DNA of 64,000 nt from Nocardia anocheti (GCF_029675105.1 NZ_JAQQFV010000005.1:1-64000); one strand, 5' to 3'. Counted from the stretch's first letter, positions 1 to 7,828 are shown. Notes: generated by a model from the letters alone, not told the origin. Program-made: numbers and translations.

Positions 1-1
1 C

Positions 2-109
2 GCCCTGGCGGGTACGTCGGATACGGAGACGCTGCGTGGTCGGGTGTCGAAGTTGGCGCAGAGTGTCCCGCTCTACCAGGGCCTGGAGGACTGGCGCCTC
101 CTCGGCTGA
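2..109 (+). CDS. glyA: Serine hydroxymethyltransferase, C-terminal end (partial)
   Basis: The window opens inside a gene; the last 35 codons and the stop are present. The tail ends [13 protein letters not shown], the usual C-terminus of actinobacterial serine hydroxymethyltransferase (serine plus tetrahydrofolate to glycine plus methylene-tetrahydrofolate, PLP-dependent, cytosolic). In M. tuberculosis glyA1 lies just before desA2 and phoH2, both found a few kb downstream, which supports the call. The catalytic part is outside the window, so the assignment rests on the tail and synteny. Confidence 0.75.
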   Translation, partial: ALAGTSDTETLRGRVSKLAQSVPLYQGLEDWRLLG

Positions 110-130
110 TCCCCAGCCCGTTCGCTTGTC

Positions 131-163
131 GGCCCTCTGCTTGATTCGATCAGGCAGAGGGCT
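131..163 (+). terminator. Hairpin terminator after glyA
   Basis: A 9-bp GCCCTCTGC/GCAGAGGGC stem, extended by a G-T pair, with a 13-nt loop, starts about 22 nt after the glyA stop. There is no U-tract, as is common for actinobacterial terminators. Confidence 0.6.
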
Positions 164-200
164 GACGCGTCTTCGGAAGTCGGTCGGAGCACAGCTTCGT

Positions 201-229
201 CCAACTATGACGCGATGCGTTATAGTTGG
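201..229 (+). promoter_or_regulatory. Inverted-repeat operator overlapping the higBA promoter
   Basis: CCAACTAT at 201-208 is repeated inverted as ATAGTTGG at 222-229; counting flanking bases, 10 of 11 positions are symmetric around a 7-nt centre. The right half contains TATAGT (221-226), a good -10 box ending 6 nt before the GTG at 233. Binding here by the HigA antitoxin, alone or with HigB, would block transcription, as in other HigBA operons. The binding protein is inferred. Confidence 0.6.
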
Positions 230-232
230 AAG

Positions 233-511
233 GTGATCCAGTCCTTCAGGGGCAAGGAGGCTCAGAAGCTATGGACCGAGAGATCGGCACCCAAACTCGG
301 CAGCGTTCAAAGGGCGGCGCTGAGGAAGTTGACGATGCTGCACGCGGCGACGCAGCTGGATGACCTGCGAGCGCCGCCGGCCAACCGGCTGGAGAAGCTC
401 AAAGGTGACCGGGAGGGTCAGCACAGCATCCGAATCAACGACCAATGGCGGATCTGCTTCGTCTGGGAATCGGCGGGGCCACGTGACGTAGAGATCGTCG
501 ACTATCACTGA
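233..511 (+). CDS. higB: HigB-like toxin, RelE/ParE-fold mRNA interferase
   Basis: Toxin of a reversed-order type II toxin-antitoxin pair; HigB proteins cut mRNA at the ribosome. The 92-residue product has the family pattern: SFR near the N-terminus, LRAPPANRLEKLKGDR in the middle and QHSIRINDQWRICF then VEIVDYH at the end. An in-frame ATG exists at 215, but GTG 233 is preferred: it gives the usual family length and lies 6 nt after TATAGT, so the mRNA would be leaderless. The antitoxin gene follows after 13 nt. The pair interrupts the expected glyA-phoH2 neighbourhood, which suggests acquisition. Confidence 0.88.
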   Translation: MIQSFRGKEAQKLWTERSAPKLGSVQRAALRKLTMLHAATQLDDLRAPPANRLEKLKGDREGQHSIRINDQWRICFVWESAGPRDVEIVDYH

Positions 512-524
512 AAGGGAGAGTTTC

Positions 525-833
525 ATGGCTACGACAACTCCGCTGCCTCCGACTTCTCCCGGCGAGGTTCTCGCCGAAGAGTTCATGGAGCCGTTGGGCA
601 TCAGCCAGAACGCACTCGCGCGAGCTCTGGGCGTACCCCCGCGTCGGATCAATCAGATCGTTCACGGTCAGCGGGCTGTGACGCCGCGTACCGCACTGCT
701 GCTGGCCAAGTATCTCGGAACCACCCCGGAGTTCTGGATCAACCTCCAGACGCACTTCGACCTGGTGCGGGAGCGTGAGGCCATCCGCGACCAGCTCGCC
801 CGGATCGTCCCGAACCGGCTCATCGCCTGCTAG
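525..833 (+). CDS. higA: HigA-like antitoxin, XRE-family DNA-binding protein
   Basis: Antitoxin partner of the preceding toxin. The 102-residue protein has an XRE helix-turn-helix at about residues 12-70 (PGEVLAEEFMEPLGISQNAL, then RINQIVHGQR), followed by LAKYLGTTPEFWINLQ, diagnostic of the HigA/VapI group. It starts with ATG behind a strong AAAGGGAG site. HigA proteins neutralise HigB and repress their own operon; the palindrome at 201-229 is the likely target. Its C-terminal LARIVPNRL may contribute to toxin contact, but this cannot be read from the sequence. Confidence 0.88.
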   Translation: MATTTPLPPTSPGEVLAEEFMEPLGISQNALARALGVPPRRINQIVHGQRAVTPRTALLLAKYLGTTPEFWINLQTHFDLVREREAIRDQLARIVPNRLIAC

Positions 834-856
834 CTCGTCCGGCGGCTGGACAAGCC

Positions 857-1840
857 TTACGCCACCAAAGGCTTCAATGCCTGGCCTGCCAGGTCGAGGG
901 TGCCGGGTTCGTGGCCGTTGGCGACCATGTTGACGATGACGCCGTCGATGCCGTGGTCGAGGACTCGGGTTTGGATCTGTTCGGCGACTTCGTCGGGGGT
1001 GCCGACGAATTGGCGGTCGGCGATGGTGGCGCGGCGTTCGGCTTCGGTGAGGGTGGACAGGTCGATGCCCTGGCGGGCGAGGATGTCGGCCTGGAGTTTG
1101 CGGGCGCGGTCGCCGTCGGTGTCGACGATGACGAAGGCGAGGAAGCTGGTGTCGAGGGTGGCCGGGTCGCGGTCGGCCTCGGCGCAGCGCTGCCGCAGGG
1201 CCTCGACCTTGCCGGGCAGTTCGGAGGCGTTGCAGATGATGTTGAGGTGGTCTGCGAACTGGGCGGCCAGCCGGAAGGTCTTCTTCTCGCCGCCTCCGCC
1301 GAGCAGGATCGGCAGATCGTCGCGGATGCGCGGCTCGTTGATCGCGTTCTCGGTGCGGTACCACTTGCCGGTGAAGGTGGGGCGTTCGCCGCGCAGCATG
1401 GGGGTGATGATCTGCAGCGCCTCGTCGAGCCGCTCGAAACGTTCGGTGAAAGTACCGAATTCGAACCCGTACTGCTGGTGCTCGAGCTCGAACCAGCCCG
1501 CCCCGATCCCTAGCACCGCGCGCCCGCCGCTCACCACGTCGAGCGTGCTCACGGTCTTGGCCAGCAGCGCCGGGTTGCGATAGGTGTTGCCGGTCACCAA
1601 GGCCGACAACTGGATTCGCTCGGTCGCCGTCGCCAGCCCCGACAGCGCCGAGTACGCCTCCAGCATCGGCTCGTCGGGTGCGCCGAGCAGCGGCAGTTGA
1701 TAGAAGTGATCCATCACGAACGCGGCGTCGAACCCCGCCGCCTCCGCCGCCTTGGCCTGCGCGATCACGGTCGGAAACAACTCCCGCACCGACGCGGTGT
1801 TGCTGAAGGTGGGCATCTGATATCCGAGGCGAATGCTCAT
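857..1840 (-). CDS. LLM-class F420-dependent oxidoreductase
   Basis: A luciferase-like TIM-barrel oxidoreductase of 327 residues. It has LGYQMPTF at the N-terminus, an AAEAAGFDAAFVMDHF segment, the cofactor-site region GGRAVLGIGAGWFELEH and a C-terminal GTPDEVAEQI. Such enzymes use reduced F420 (sometimes FMN) for hydride transfer; the substrate cannot be predicted. F420 can be made here, since fbiC lies at 59421-62021. ATG 1840 is chosen over the in-frame ATG nine codons upstream because the protein then begins MSIRLGYQ as is typical. A perfect 16-bp palindrome lies 17 nt before this start. Confidence 0.85.
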   Translation of the reverse strand: MSIRLGYQMPTFSNTASVRELFPTVIAQAKAAEAAGFDAAFVMDHFYQLPLLGAPDEPMLEAYSALSGLATATERIQLSALVTGNTYRNPALLAKTVSTLDVVSGGRAVLGIGAGWFELEHQQYGFEFGTFTERFERLDEALQIITPMLRGERPTFTGKWYRTENAINEPRIRDDLPILLGGGGEKKTFRLAAQFADHLNIICNASELPGKVEALRQRCAEADRDPATLDTSFLAFVIVDTDGDRARKLQADILARQGIDLSTLTEAERRATIADRQFVGTPDEVAEQIQTRVLDHGIDGVIVNMVANGHEPGTLDLAGQALKPLVA

Positions 1841-1856
1841 GCTCCGAGCGTATGAG

Positions 1857-1872
1857 TTGGAGTGCACTCCAA
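1857..1872. promoter_or_regulatory. Perfect 16-bp palindrome upstream of the LLM oxidoreductase gene
   Basis: TTGGAGTGCACTCCAA is its own reverse complement and sits directly upstream of the 857-1840 gene, close to where its -35 region should be. The form resembles MerR- or TetR-type operators. No regulator gene is adjacent, so it would be bound by a factor encoded elsewhere. Confidence 0.5.
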
Positions 1873-1884
1873 GTCAAGCGGGAA

Positions 1885-2319
1885 TCACAGGTCGTCGGGA
1901 AGGATCCGGAATGCCTTCTCGGGAGTCAGCGGTTCGATCGCCCGGAAGTCGCGGCGGTCCAGCGTCAGGATGTCGACGGTCGCGTACTGTTCGGCCAGGC
2001 TGACATTGGTGGCATCGGTCAGGTCCAGTTTCAGTGCGAGATAGCGGTTCTGGACGCGGCGAGCGGTGCGAAACGTCTCCGCGGTGATGCCGGGGATCTC
2101 GACGCGGCCCTTGCTCTCCTGCGCGAGCAGCCAATCGTTGACCCCGTAGGCGACCTGGCGATTCAGGTTCCGCGTCACGATGTGTTCGATCTCGAGCATC
2201 ACGAGCGGGGAAACCACGGTCAGGCCCGCCTGCTGCAGGGCCGACCGGGCGGCGGCGTGCTCCGGGTCCTGCGGGTTGAAGGCGGCGACCAGACCCGAGG
2301 TGTCGCCGATCAGGATCAC
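1885..2319 (-). CDS. vapC: VapC-type PIN-domain ribonuclease toxin
   Basis: Toxin of a VapBC pair, predicted to cleave structured RNA such as tRNA or rRNA using Mg2+. The 144-residue PIN domain shows the acidic active site: Asp6 in GDTSGL, Glu43 in LEIEHI, Asp99/Asp102 in DLTDATN and Asp116/Asp121 in VDILTLDRRDF. The GTG start is fixed by its GTGA overlap with the vapB stop, a usual translational coupling in vapBC operons. The gene ends 44 nt from the divergent-facing LLM oxidoreductase. Confidence 0.88.
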   Translation of the reverse strand: MILIGDTSGLVAAFNPQDPEHAAARSALQQAGLTVVSPLVMLEIEHIVTRNLNRQVAYGVNDWLLAQESKGRVEIPGITAETFRTARRVQNRYLALKLDLTDATNVSLAEQYATVDILTLDRRDFRAIEPLTPEKAFRILPDDL

Positions 2320-2561
2320 TGCTCGGTACCGTCGACGACGGCGTTGTGGATCGTGTCGTGGATCTCGTCGTCGGAGATCGGGCGATCGAAGTCGAGCACC
2401 GGGATATCCCATTCCTCCTCCCACCTGCGCGTGCGGAGCGCGGCCAGGTGGAAGGCCTCGCGGAAGTACTCGGACTCGGGTCTGCCCTCGCGTGCGGCGG
2501 CTCGTTTGATCAGCTCGAGGTCGTGTTCGTCGACCATCACCGTCGTCTTCTTCAGCGCCAT
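2316..2561 (-). CDS. vapB: VapB-type antitoxin
   Basis: An 81-residue antitoxin beginning MALKKTTVMVDEHDLELIK, a short ribbon-helix-helix DNA-binding start, then an acidic tail (RWEEEWDIPVLDFDRPISDDEI) of the kind that wraps the VapC active site. It is co-transcribed with and overlaps vapC. The inverted repeat at 2563-2588 abuts the start codon and is the probable autoregulatory operator. Confidence 0.82.
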   Translation of the reverse strand: MALKKTTVMVDEHDLELIKRAAAREGRPESEYFREAFHLAALRTRRWEEEWDIPVLDFDRPISDDEIHDTIHNAVVDGTEQ

Positions 2562-2562
2562 A

Positions 2563-2588
2563 TGGTTATGGTACCCGCACCATAACCA
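2563..2588 (-). promoter_or_regulatory. vapBC operator (inverted repeat)
   Basis: TGGTTATGGT (2563-2572) and ACCATAACCA (2579-2588) form a perfect 10-bp inverted repeat with a 6-nt spacer, one base from the vapB start. It is more AT-rich than its surroundings and must overlap the core promoter. VapB or the VapBC complex is the expected ligand. Confidence 0.65.
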
Positions 2589-2598
2589 GGCGCAGGGG

Positions 2599-3786
2599 TC
2601 ATCGGGTGGCTTCGATCAGGGACGGGTAGTCGATGAGGTCGATGTCGTTGGCGGCGTTGTCGCCGTATTTCAGCATGAGGGTGAACAGGCGGGAGCTGAT
2701 GAACCAGTTGCGGGCCTTGATGCCGAGGGCGGTTTTGGGGGCGAGGAAGCGGCCCGCGTTGGTGTTGCCCGCGATCTTGGCGTAGCGGCGCATGATGCGG
2801 TCGTAGGCGGCGAAGGCGGTGACGTGGTCGCCGTCGGCGGTGGCGAGTTCGCCCGCCAGGACGTAGGCGCCGACGATGGCGAGGCCGGTGCCGAAGCCCG
2901 CCAGGGTGTTGCCGTAGGCCGCGTCACCGACCAGGGCGACCCGGCCGCGGGTGTAGTGGCCGTCCATCCTGACCTGGCTGATCGAGTCGAGGAAGACGTC
3001 GTCGAATTCGGCCAGGTCGGCGAGCATGCGCGGGGTGTGCCAGCCCATGTCGGCGAAGGTGCGCTCGATGATCGCGCGCTGGGCGGCCGCGTCGTTGCGC
3101 GGGTAATCGAGTTCGGGCGAGGCGAACATGTACATCTGCTGGGCCTTGGAACCGCCGTCGATGGCGAGGCGTCCCGGCGTGTTGTGGGCGTAGCCGCGGG
3201 CGCGGTCGCGCGGGGTGGTCGCGTCGCTCCAGCGGCTCGCGCCCGCCACGCAGTAGTAGTGGCCGAGGTGGGTCACGTAGTCGGCCTCCGGACCGAAGGC
3301 CAGCGCGCGCACGCGTGAGTGGATGCCGTCGGCGCCCAGGACCAGGTCGAAGGTGCGCGGCGGCGCGTTCTCGAATTCGACGTGCACGCCCTCAGCGGTG
3401 TCGCGCAGGGCGGTGACGGTGTCGCCGAAGAGGTACTCGACCCGGTCGGCGGTGCGCTCGTAGACGACCTCGGCGAGGTCACCGCGCAGGATCTCCAGGT
3501 CGCCGCCGGTGAATTCGCCGCGCATCACGCCGAGCTCGTCGCCGTCGCGGTCGACGAAGACCAGGTCGGTGGTGCCGGTGCGACGGGCGCGCACGTCGTC
3601 GAGGACGCCCATCCGCTCGAGCACGGTGAGGTGGGTGCGGCCCTTGAAGTCGACGGCCTGACCGCCGGGGCGCAGCGCGGGTGCCCGCTCGACGACGGTG
3701 ACGGTGAAGCCGTAGCGGTGCAGCCAGTAGGCCAGGGCCGGGCCCGCGATGCTGGCGCCGGAGATGAGAACGGTCTGGTCGCGCAT
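2599..3786 (-). CDS. FAD-dependent monooxygenase (class A flavoprotein)
   Basis: A 395-residue aromatic-type hydroxylase of the p-hydroxybenzoate hydroxylase fold. Near the N-terminus it has the dinucleotide motif SGASIAGPALAYWL, in the middle DLVLGADGIHSRVR (the DG motif), and GRVALVGDAAYGNTLAG (the GD motif contacting FAD ribityl). Such enzymes hydroxylate phenolic or polyketide substrates with NAD(P)H and O2, some detoxifying antibiotics; the substrate here is unknown. ATG 3786 has GAGGAG seven bases upstream. A TetR gene is divergent across 113 nt and probably controls it. Confidence 0.85.
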   Translation of the reverse strand: MRDQTVLISGASIAGPALAYWLHRYGFTVTVVERAPALRPGGQAVDFKGRTHLTVLERMGVLDDVRARRTGTTDLVFVDRDGDELGVMRGEFTGGDLEILRGDLAEVVYERTADRVEYLFGDTVTALRDTAEGVHVEFENAPPRTFDLVLGADGIHSRVRALAFGPEADYVTHLGHYYCVAGASRWSDATTPRDRARGYAHNTPGRLAIDGGSKAQQMYMFASPELDYPRNDAAAQRAIIERTFADMGWHTPRMLADLAEFDDVFLDSISQVRMDGHYTRGRVALVGDAAYGNTLAGFGTGLAIVGAYVLAGELATADGDHVTAFAAYDRIMRRYAKIAGNTNAGRFLAPKTALGIKARNWFISSRLFTLMLKYGDNAANDIDLIDYPSLIEATR

Positions 3787-3809
3787 GGTGTGCTCCTCGA
3801 TGAGTATTT

Positions 3810-3840
3810 GTGTCCGGAGTAATCTGTATCCGGTGGACAC
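3810..3840. promoter_or_regulatory. Operator candidate between the monooxygenase and TetR genes
   Basis: GTGTCC (3810-3815) and GGACAC (3835-3840) are inverted around 19 nt, and a related TAGACAC follows at about 3858. The right half leads into GATTAAGAGTATGGT, which offers a TATGGT -10 for the TetR gene. The position between divergent promoters fits a TetR autoregulatory site, but the repeat is short and widely spaced. Confidence 0.4.
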
Positions 3841-3899
3841 GATTAAGAGTATGGTAGACACAGTTCCGCGTCAACCGGGAATCTCGAGAGGATCAGCCG

Positions 3900-4601
3900 A
3901 TGCCGTCGCCGACCACCGTCGACCTGCTCTGGGGTGCGCCCCAGCGCCCCAAGCGCGGACCCAAGCCCGCCCTGACCCTCGACGGGATCGTCGCCGAGGC
4001 GATCGCGCTGGCCGACGCCGAAGGACTCGCGGCGCTGTCGATGCAGCGGCTCGCCGAACGGCTCGGCTTCACGAAGATGTCGTTGTACCGCTACGTGCCG
4101 GGCAAGGAGCAACTCACCGCCCTGATGGTGGACACCGCCATCGGCGCGCCGCCCGCGCTCGACTCATCCGGCTGGCGCGTCGGCCTGCGGACCTGGGCCG
4201 AAGCCATCTTCGCCCGCTATCGCGCGCACCCCTGGGCCATCGAACTCACCCTCGGCATCCGCCCGATCGGCCCCAACGAGATGGGCTGGACCGAGGCCGC
4301 GCTGCTCGCCCTGGCCGACACCGGCCTGGCCCCCGCCGAACAACTCGACACCATCGTGCTGGTCAACGGCCACGCTCGCAGCCTCGCCCAGCAGGTCGCC
4401 TCGGTGCGCGACGGCGACGCCGAGACCGAATTCGCCGAGCAGTTCACCGCCATGATGACCGCGGCGGGCGACCGTTTCCCCGCGGTCACCGCGGCCTTCA
4501 CCGCCGAGGCCGTGGCCGGGCACGGCGACGCGTTCGACTACGGCGTCGAGCGCATCCTCGACGGGCTGGCGGTGCTCATCGACCAGCGCGCGGATCGGTA
4601 G
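3900..4601 (+). CDS. TetR-family transcriptional regulator
   Basis: A 233-residue repressor. The N-terminal helix-turn-helix (about residues 25-75) reads IVAEAIALADAEGLAALSMQ then RLGFTKMSLYRYVPGKEQL, the recognition helix ending in the conserved SLYRYVPGK. The C-terminal part looks like the TetR_C_1 class. It is divergent from the flavin monooxygenase, so the simplest model is repression of that enzyme until its substrate binds. ATG 3900 follows GAGAGGA at good spacing. Confidence 0.85.
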   Translation: MPSPTTVDLLWGAPQRPKRGPKPALTLDGIVAEAIALADAEGLAALSMQRLAERLGFTKMSLYRYVPGKEQLTALMVDTAIGAPPALDSSGWRVGLRTWAEAIFARYRAHPWAIELTLGIRPIGPNEMGWTEAALLALADTGLAPAEQLDTIVLVNGHARSLAQQVASVRDGDAETEFAEQFTAMMTAAGDRFPAVTAAFTAEAVAGHGDAFDYGVERILDGLAVLIDQRADR

Positions 4602-4646
4602 CGCCGAAGTCTGGTCCGGGAGCCGCGAACGTCCTAGGCTCGCATC

Positions 4647-5069
4647 ATGACCGACGAGCCGGAGCTGCCGGAGAGCGCTGTCACGGTGGTGCGCGAGTTC
4701 TTCGCCGCGCTCGAACTGAGCGCGGTGCCCGAAGCGCTGGAACTGGTGCATCCCGAGATCGTGTGGAAGAACACCGGGCTGCCCGATGTTCGCGGCATCG
4801 GCCGCGTCCGCCCGATCCTGAAGGGGCTCGGGCGCAAGCATCTGGGCTTCGCGGCCGACATGCACTACATCGCGCAGAACGCCAACGGTCTGGTCGTCAC
4901 CGAACGCACCGACTACCTGCGCGGCGGACCGGTGCGCATCGCCTTCCCGGTGTCGGGCAACTTCGAACTCCGCGACGGCCTGATCGTGCTGTGGGACGAC
5001 CACTTCGGCTGGGGCGACCTGCTGCGCGGCACCAAGGACGGCGTGCTGAACGCGGTGCGCCGCCGCTGA
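4647..5069 (+). CDS. Limonene-1,2-epoxide hydrolase-like (LEH/SnoaL fold) protein
   Basis: A 140-residue single-domain protein of the cone-shaped NTF2-like fold. It keeps the charged triad arrangement of limonene epoxide hydrolase: Arg and Asp in ERTDYL and a later Asp in LWDDHFGWGD. The Asn of the water-binding pair is in WKNTGLP, where family members I recall have Tyr-x-Asn, so Tyr appears replaced by Trp. Epoxide hydrolysis is plausible but unproven. TAGGCT ends 6 nt before the ATG, so the transcript is probably leaderless. Confidence 0.7.
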   Translation: MTDEPELPESAVTVVREFFAALELSAVPEALELVHPEIVWKNTGLPDVRGIGRVRPILKGLGRKHLGFAADMHYIAQNANGLVVTERTDYLRGGPVRIAFPVSGNFELRDGLIVLWDDHFGWGDLLRGTKDGVLNAVRRR

Positions 5070-5342
5070 TCAGGCGTGTTTGCGCAGGTAGTCCAGGTAG
5101 GTGGGGCGTAAGACGTCGGCGAGCTTGCCGTCACCGGCGTGCACGTAGTCGTCGAGCATGGGCAGCACGTATTTGATGTCGGCCTCGCTCTCGCCCAGAT
5201 CGCCCGCCTCGGCCTGCGCGGCGGGAATGGCCTTGAGCAGATCCCACAGGAATTTCACGTCGCCGTGTCGCACGGCGGTCTTCACCGCGCGATCGTGCAG
5301 TTCCTTCGACGACAGCTTCTCCAGATCCTGGTCATCGGCCAT
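5070..5342 (-). CDS. Conserved hypothetical protein
   Basis: A 90-residue acidic cytosolic protein I do not recognise. It begins MADDQDLEKLSSKELHDRAV and ends DVLRPTYLDYLRKHA; it is helix-rich with no signal peptide or membrane segment. Its stop directly abuts the convergent stop at 5069. ATG 5342 is preferred because the upstream in-frame extension is low-complexity and non-helical. No function is proposed. Confidence 0.6.
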   Translation of the reverse strand: MADDQDLEKLSSKELHDRAVKTAVRHGDVKFLWDLLKAIPAAQAEAGDLGESEADIKYVLPMLDDYVHAGDGKLADVLRPTYLDYLRKHA

Positions 5343-5650
5343 GTCATCGACTCTAGCGCGCGGCGACACGCCTGTGCCGGGATCTACTGCGTCGGTGCTG
5401 GTTAACGACAAATTCACCGACGCGTCCGGCTGTCTGCCAGCGCTGCCGGGCGTTCGGCGGTAGCGTCGGTGGTGCGGGTTGCATCGGTGTGACTCGTACG
5501 GGAGGTTCTGACCGTGACTGAGCTATTCAGTGCGAGAGGGCCGGCACCCGGCCCTCGTGGCGGCTGACCAGCGCGTCGGCAGCCCACCAGGACGGACCGG
5601 TCCAGCGAGATCGTTCACGCGGTGCCGCGTGAACACCTAAGGAGCCCACC
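5343..5650 (+). promoter_or_regulatory. phoH2 leader with mini-ORF and two strong hairpins
   Basis: This 308-nt stretch holds a 17-codon reading frame (GTG 5514 to TGA 5567, VTELFSARGPAPGPRGG) behind a GGGAGG site. A perfect 9-bp stem with a 3-nt loop lies inside that frame (5536-5544 with 5548-5556). A second stem, GTTCACGCGG/CCGCGTGAAC (5613-5634), ends four bases before the AAGGAG of phoH2. Mycobacterial phoH2 genes are preceded by the antitoxin-like phoAT; I see no reading frame of that size here. Translation of the mini-ORF could change access to the phoH2 site, as in attenuation; that is inference. Confidence 0.45.
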
Positions 5651-7033
5651 GTGACTGCTGCACGCTCCGTTTCCGGCCCCGCGATGCACACGGCCTCGAA
5701 CTCCACGCACTCGAAGAAGGGGGAGCGCCCCTCGCGTTCCGGTCGTAAGACTTTCGTCGTCGATACCTCTGTCCTGCTGTCCGATCCCTGGGCGGTGACG
5801 CGCTTCGGTGAACACCGGGTGGTCCTGCCGCTGGTGGTCATCAGCGAACTCGAGGCCAAGCGGCACCACCACGAACTCGGCTGGTTCGCGCGCGAAGCGC
5901 TGCGCATGCTCGACGACCTGCGCGTGCAGCACGGCAGACTCGATCAGCCGCTGCCCATCGGCACCGAGGGCGGCACCATCCAGGTGGAACTCAATCACAC
6001 CGACCCGTCGCTGCTGCCCGCCGGATTCCGTTCCGACACCAACGATTCCCGCATCCTGGCCTGCGCGCTGAACTTCGCCGCGGAGGGCGAGGACGTGATG
6101 CTGGTGTCCAAGGACATCCCGCTGCGCGTCAAGGCGAGCGCGGTCGGCCTGGCCGCCGACGAATACCACGCCCAGGACGTGGTGACCTCCGGCTGGAGCG
6201 GGATGGTCGAACTCGATGTCGCGGGCTCCCAGATCGACCAGCTCTACGCCGAATCGGTGATCGACCTCGACGAGGCGCGGGAACTGCCCTGCCACACCGG
6301 AATCCGGTTGCTCGGCAGCAGCTCCAGCGCGCTGGGCAGGGTCACCGCCGACAAGCGGGTGCAGCTGGTCCGCGAACGTGAGGCCTTCGGCCTGCACGGG
6401 CGCTCGGCCGAACAGCGCATCGCGCTGGATCTGCTACTCGACGAGAGCATCGGCATCGTGTCGATGGGTGGGCGCGCGGGAACCGGCAAGTCGGCGCTGG
6501 CGCTCACGGCCGGGCTCGAGGCGGTGCTCGAACGCCGCACCCAGCGCAAGGTGGTCGTGTTCCGGCCGCTCTACGCGGTGGGCGGGCAGGAACTGGGCTA
6601 CCTGCCCGGTTCCGAGAGCGAGAAGATGGGCCCGTGGGCGCAGGCCGTCTTCGACACCCTCGACGGGCTGGCCAGCCGGGAGGTCATGGAGGAGGTGCTC
6701 AGTCGTGACATGCTCGAGGTGTTGCCGCTGACCCACATCCGCGGCCGCTCGCTGCACGATTCGTTCGTGATCGTCGACGAGGCGCAGTCGCTGGAACGCA
6801 ATGTCCTGCTGACCGTGCTGAGCAGGCTGGGCACCGGCTCGCGGGTGGTGCTCACCCACGATGTCGCCCAGCGTGACAACCTGCGCGTCGGCAGGCACGA
6901 CGGGGTCGCCGCGGTGATCGAGAAGCTCAAGGGTCATCCGCTGTTCGCCCACATCACCCTCACCCGCAGCGAACGCTCGCCGATCGCGGCACTGGTGACC
7001 GAGATGCTGGAGGAATACGGCCCCAACGCGTAA
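5651..7033 (+). CDS. phoH2: PhoH2: PIN-domain ribonuclease fused to PhoH-type RNA helicase ATPase
   Basis: A 460-residue two-domain protein. Residues about 33-170 are a PIN nuclease ([42 protein letters not shown]). Residues about 240-455 are a PhoH ATPase with Walker [11 protein letters not shown] near 275 and Walker B FVIVDEAQ near 373. Characterised PhoH2 proteins unwind and cleave RNA in an ATP-dependent way. GTG 5651 follows AAGGAG. A hairpin terminator follows, so it is probably monocistronic apart from its leader. Confidence 0.93.
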   Translation: MTAARSVSGPAMHTASNSTHSKKGERPSRSGRKTFVVDTSVLLSDPWAVTRFGEHRVVLPLVVISELEAKRHHHELGWFAREALRMLDDLRVQHGRLDQPLPIGTEGGTIQVELNHTDPSLLPAGFRSDTNDSRILACALNFAAEGEDVMLVSKDIPLRVKASAVGLAADEYHAQDVVTSGWSGMVELDVAGSQIDQLYAESVIDLDEARELPCHTGIRLLGSSSSALGRVTADKRVQLVREREAFGLHGRSAEQRIALDLLLDESIGIVSMGGRAGTGKSALALTAGLEAVLERRTQRKVVVFRPLYAVGGQELGYLPGSESEKMGPWAQAVFDTLDGLASREVMEEVLSRDMLEVLPLTHIRGRSLHDSFVIVDEAQSLERNVLLTVLSRLGTGSRVVLTHDVAQRDNLRVGRHDGVAAVIEKLKGHPLFAHITLTRSERSPIAALVTEMLEEYGPNA

Positions 7034-7041
7034 CTCTGGCA

Positions 7042-7065
7042 ATCGGGCCGCGTCGGCGGCCCGAT
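7042..7065 (+). terminator. Terminator after phoH2
   Basis: ATCGGGCCGC and GCGGCCCGAT pair in a perfect 10-bp stem with a GTCG loop, 9 nt after the phoH2 stop. There is no U-tract. Confidence 0.7.
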
Positions 7066-7216
7066 CAGGCGTGAAAACGTCGAATGGTGGGTAATATCCG
7101 CGAAGACACCAATCCAGCAACGGCTCGGCGAACACAGTTCTGCCGGGCCGTTGCGGATGTCGGCCAGGCTCCATCCGGGGGCGTGCCCCCGGGGGGCCAC
7201 TCGCGAGAGGATGGAT

Positions 7217-7828
7217 ATGAACCGCATCGCTCGACGTACTGCCACCGGAGGGGCCGCGGTGCTCGCCGCCGCCGGTCTGCTGCTCGCCACCGGCTGCAGC
7301 GACGACAACAAGGACAACGAGAACGACACGATGGCCTCGGTCACCTCGATGATCGGTGGCGGCTCGACCACCACCACCCGGGCGGCCGAGGGCACGACCA
7401 CCACGGGCGAGGGCACCGAGACCACCTCCGGGATGACCACCACCTCCGGCACCGCCGCCGCGGGGGAGTCGACCACCATCTCCACCCCGGACGGCGACAT
7501 CACCGTCTCCGGCGAGGTCTACAAGAAGTACGTCGCCGTGGGCGGGGCCACCAGCCCGCTCGGCGTGCCGGAGGAAGCCCAGGAATCGGGCCCCAACGGC
7601 GGCGAGTACCAGGACTTCGAGGGCGGCACCATCTACTGGAGCAGCGACTCCGGCGCCCACATCGTCTGGGGCGACATCCGCGAGGCGTGGGAGGAGAACG
7701 GCGGCGCCAACGGCACGCTGGGCTACCCGACCAGCGACGAGAAGGACATCCCCGGCGGCAAGCAGAGCGATTTCACCGGCGGCACCATCACCTGGGTCGG
7801 TGGCCAGACCACAGTCACGCCGAAATAA
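7217..7828 (+). CDS. LGFP-repeat lipoprotein
   Basis: A 203-residue secreted lipoprotein. A signal peptide (RRTATGGAAVLAAAG) ends in the lipobox ATGC, with acylation at that Cys. A Thr/Ser/Gly linker follows (about residues 35-95), then LGFP-type repeats: GGATSPLGVPEEAQ, FEGGTIYWSSDSGAHIVWG and NGTLGYPTSDEK. LGFP repeats occur in envelope proteins of mycolic-acid bacteria and are thought to bind the cell wall. ATG 7217 is chosen over ATG 7211 because GAGAGG then lies six bases upstream. Confidence 0.85.
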   Translation: MNRIARRTATGGAAVLAAAGLLLATGCSDDNKDNENDTMASVTSMIGGGSTTTTRAAEGTTTTGEGTETTSGMTTTSGTAAAGESTTISTPDGDITVSGEVYKKYVAVGGATSPLGVPEEAQESGPNGGEYQDFEGGTIYWSSDSGAHIVWGDIREAWEENGGANGTLGYPTSDEKDIPGGKQSDFTGGTITWVGGQTTVTPK

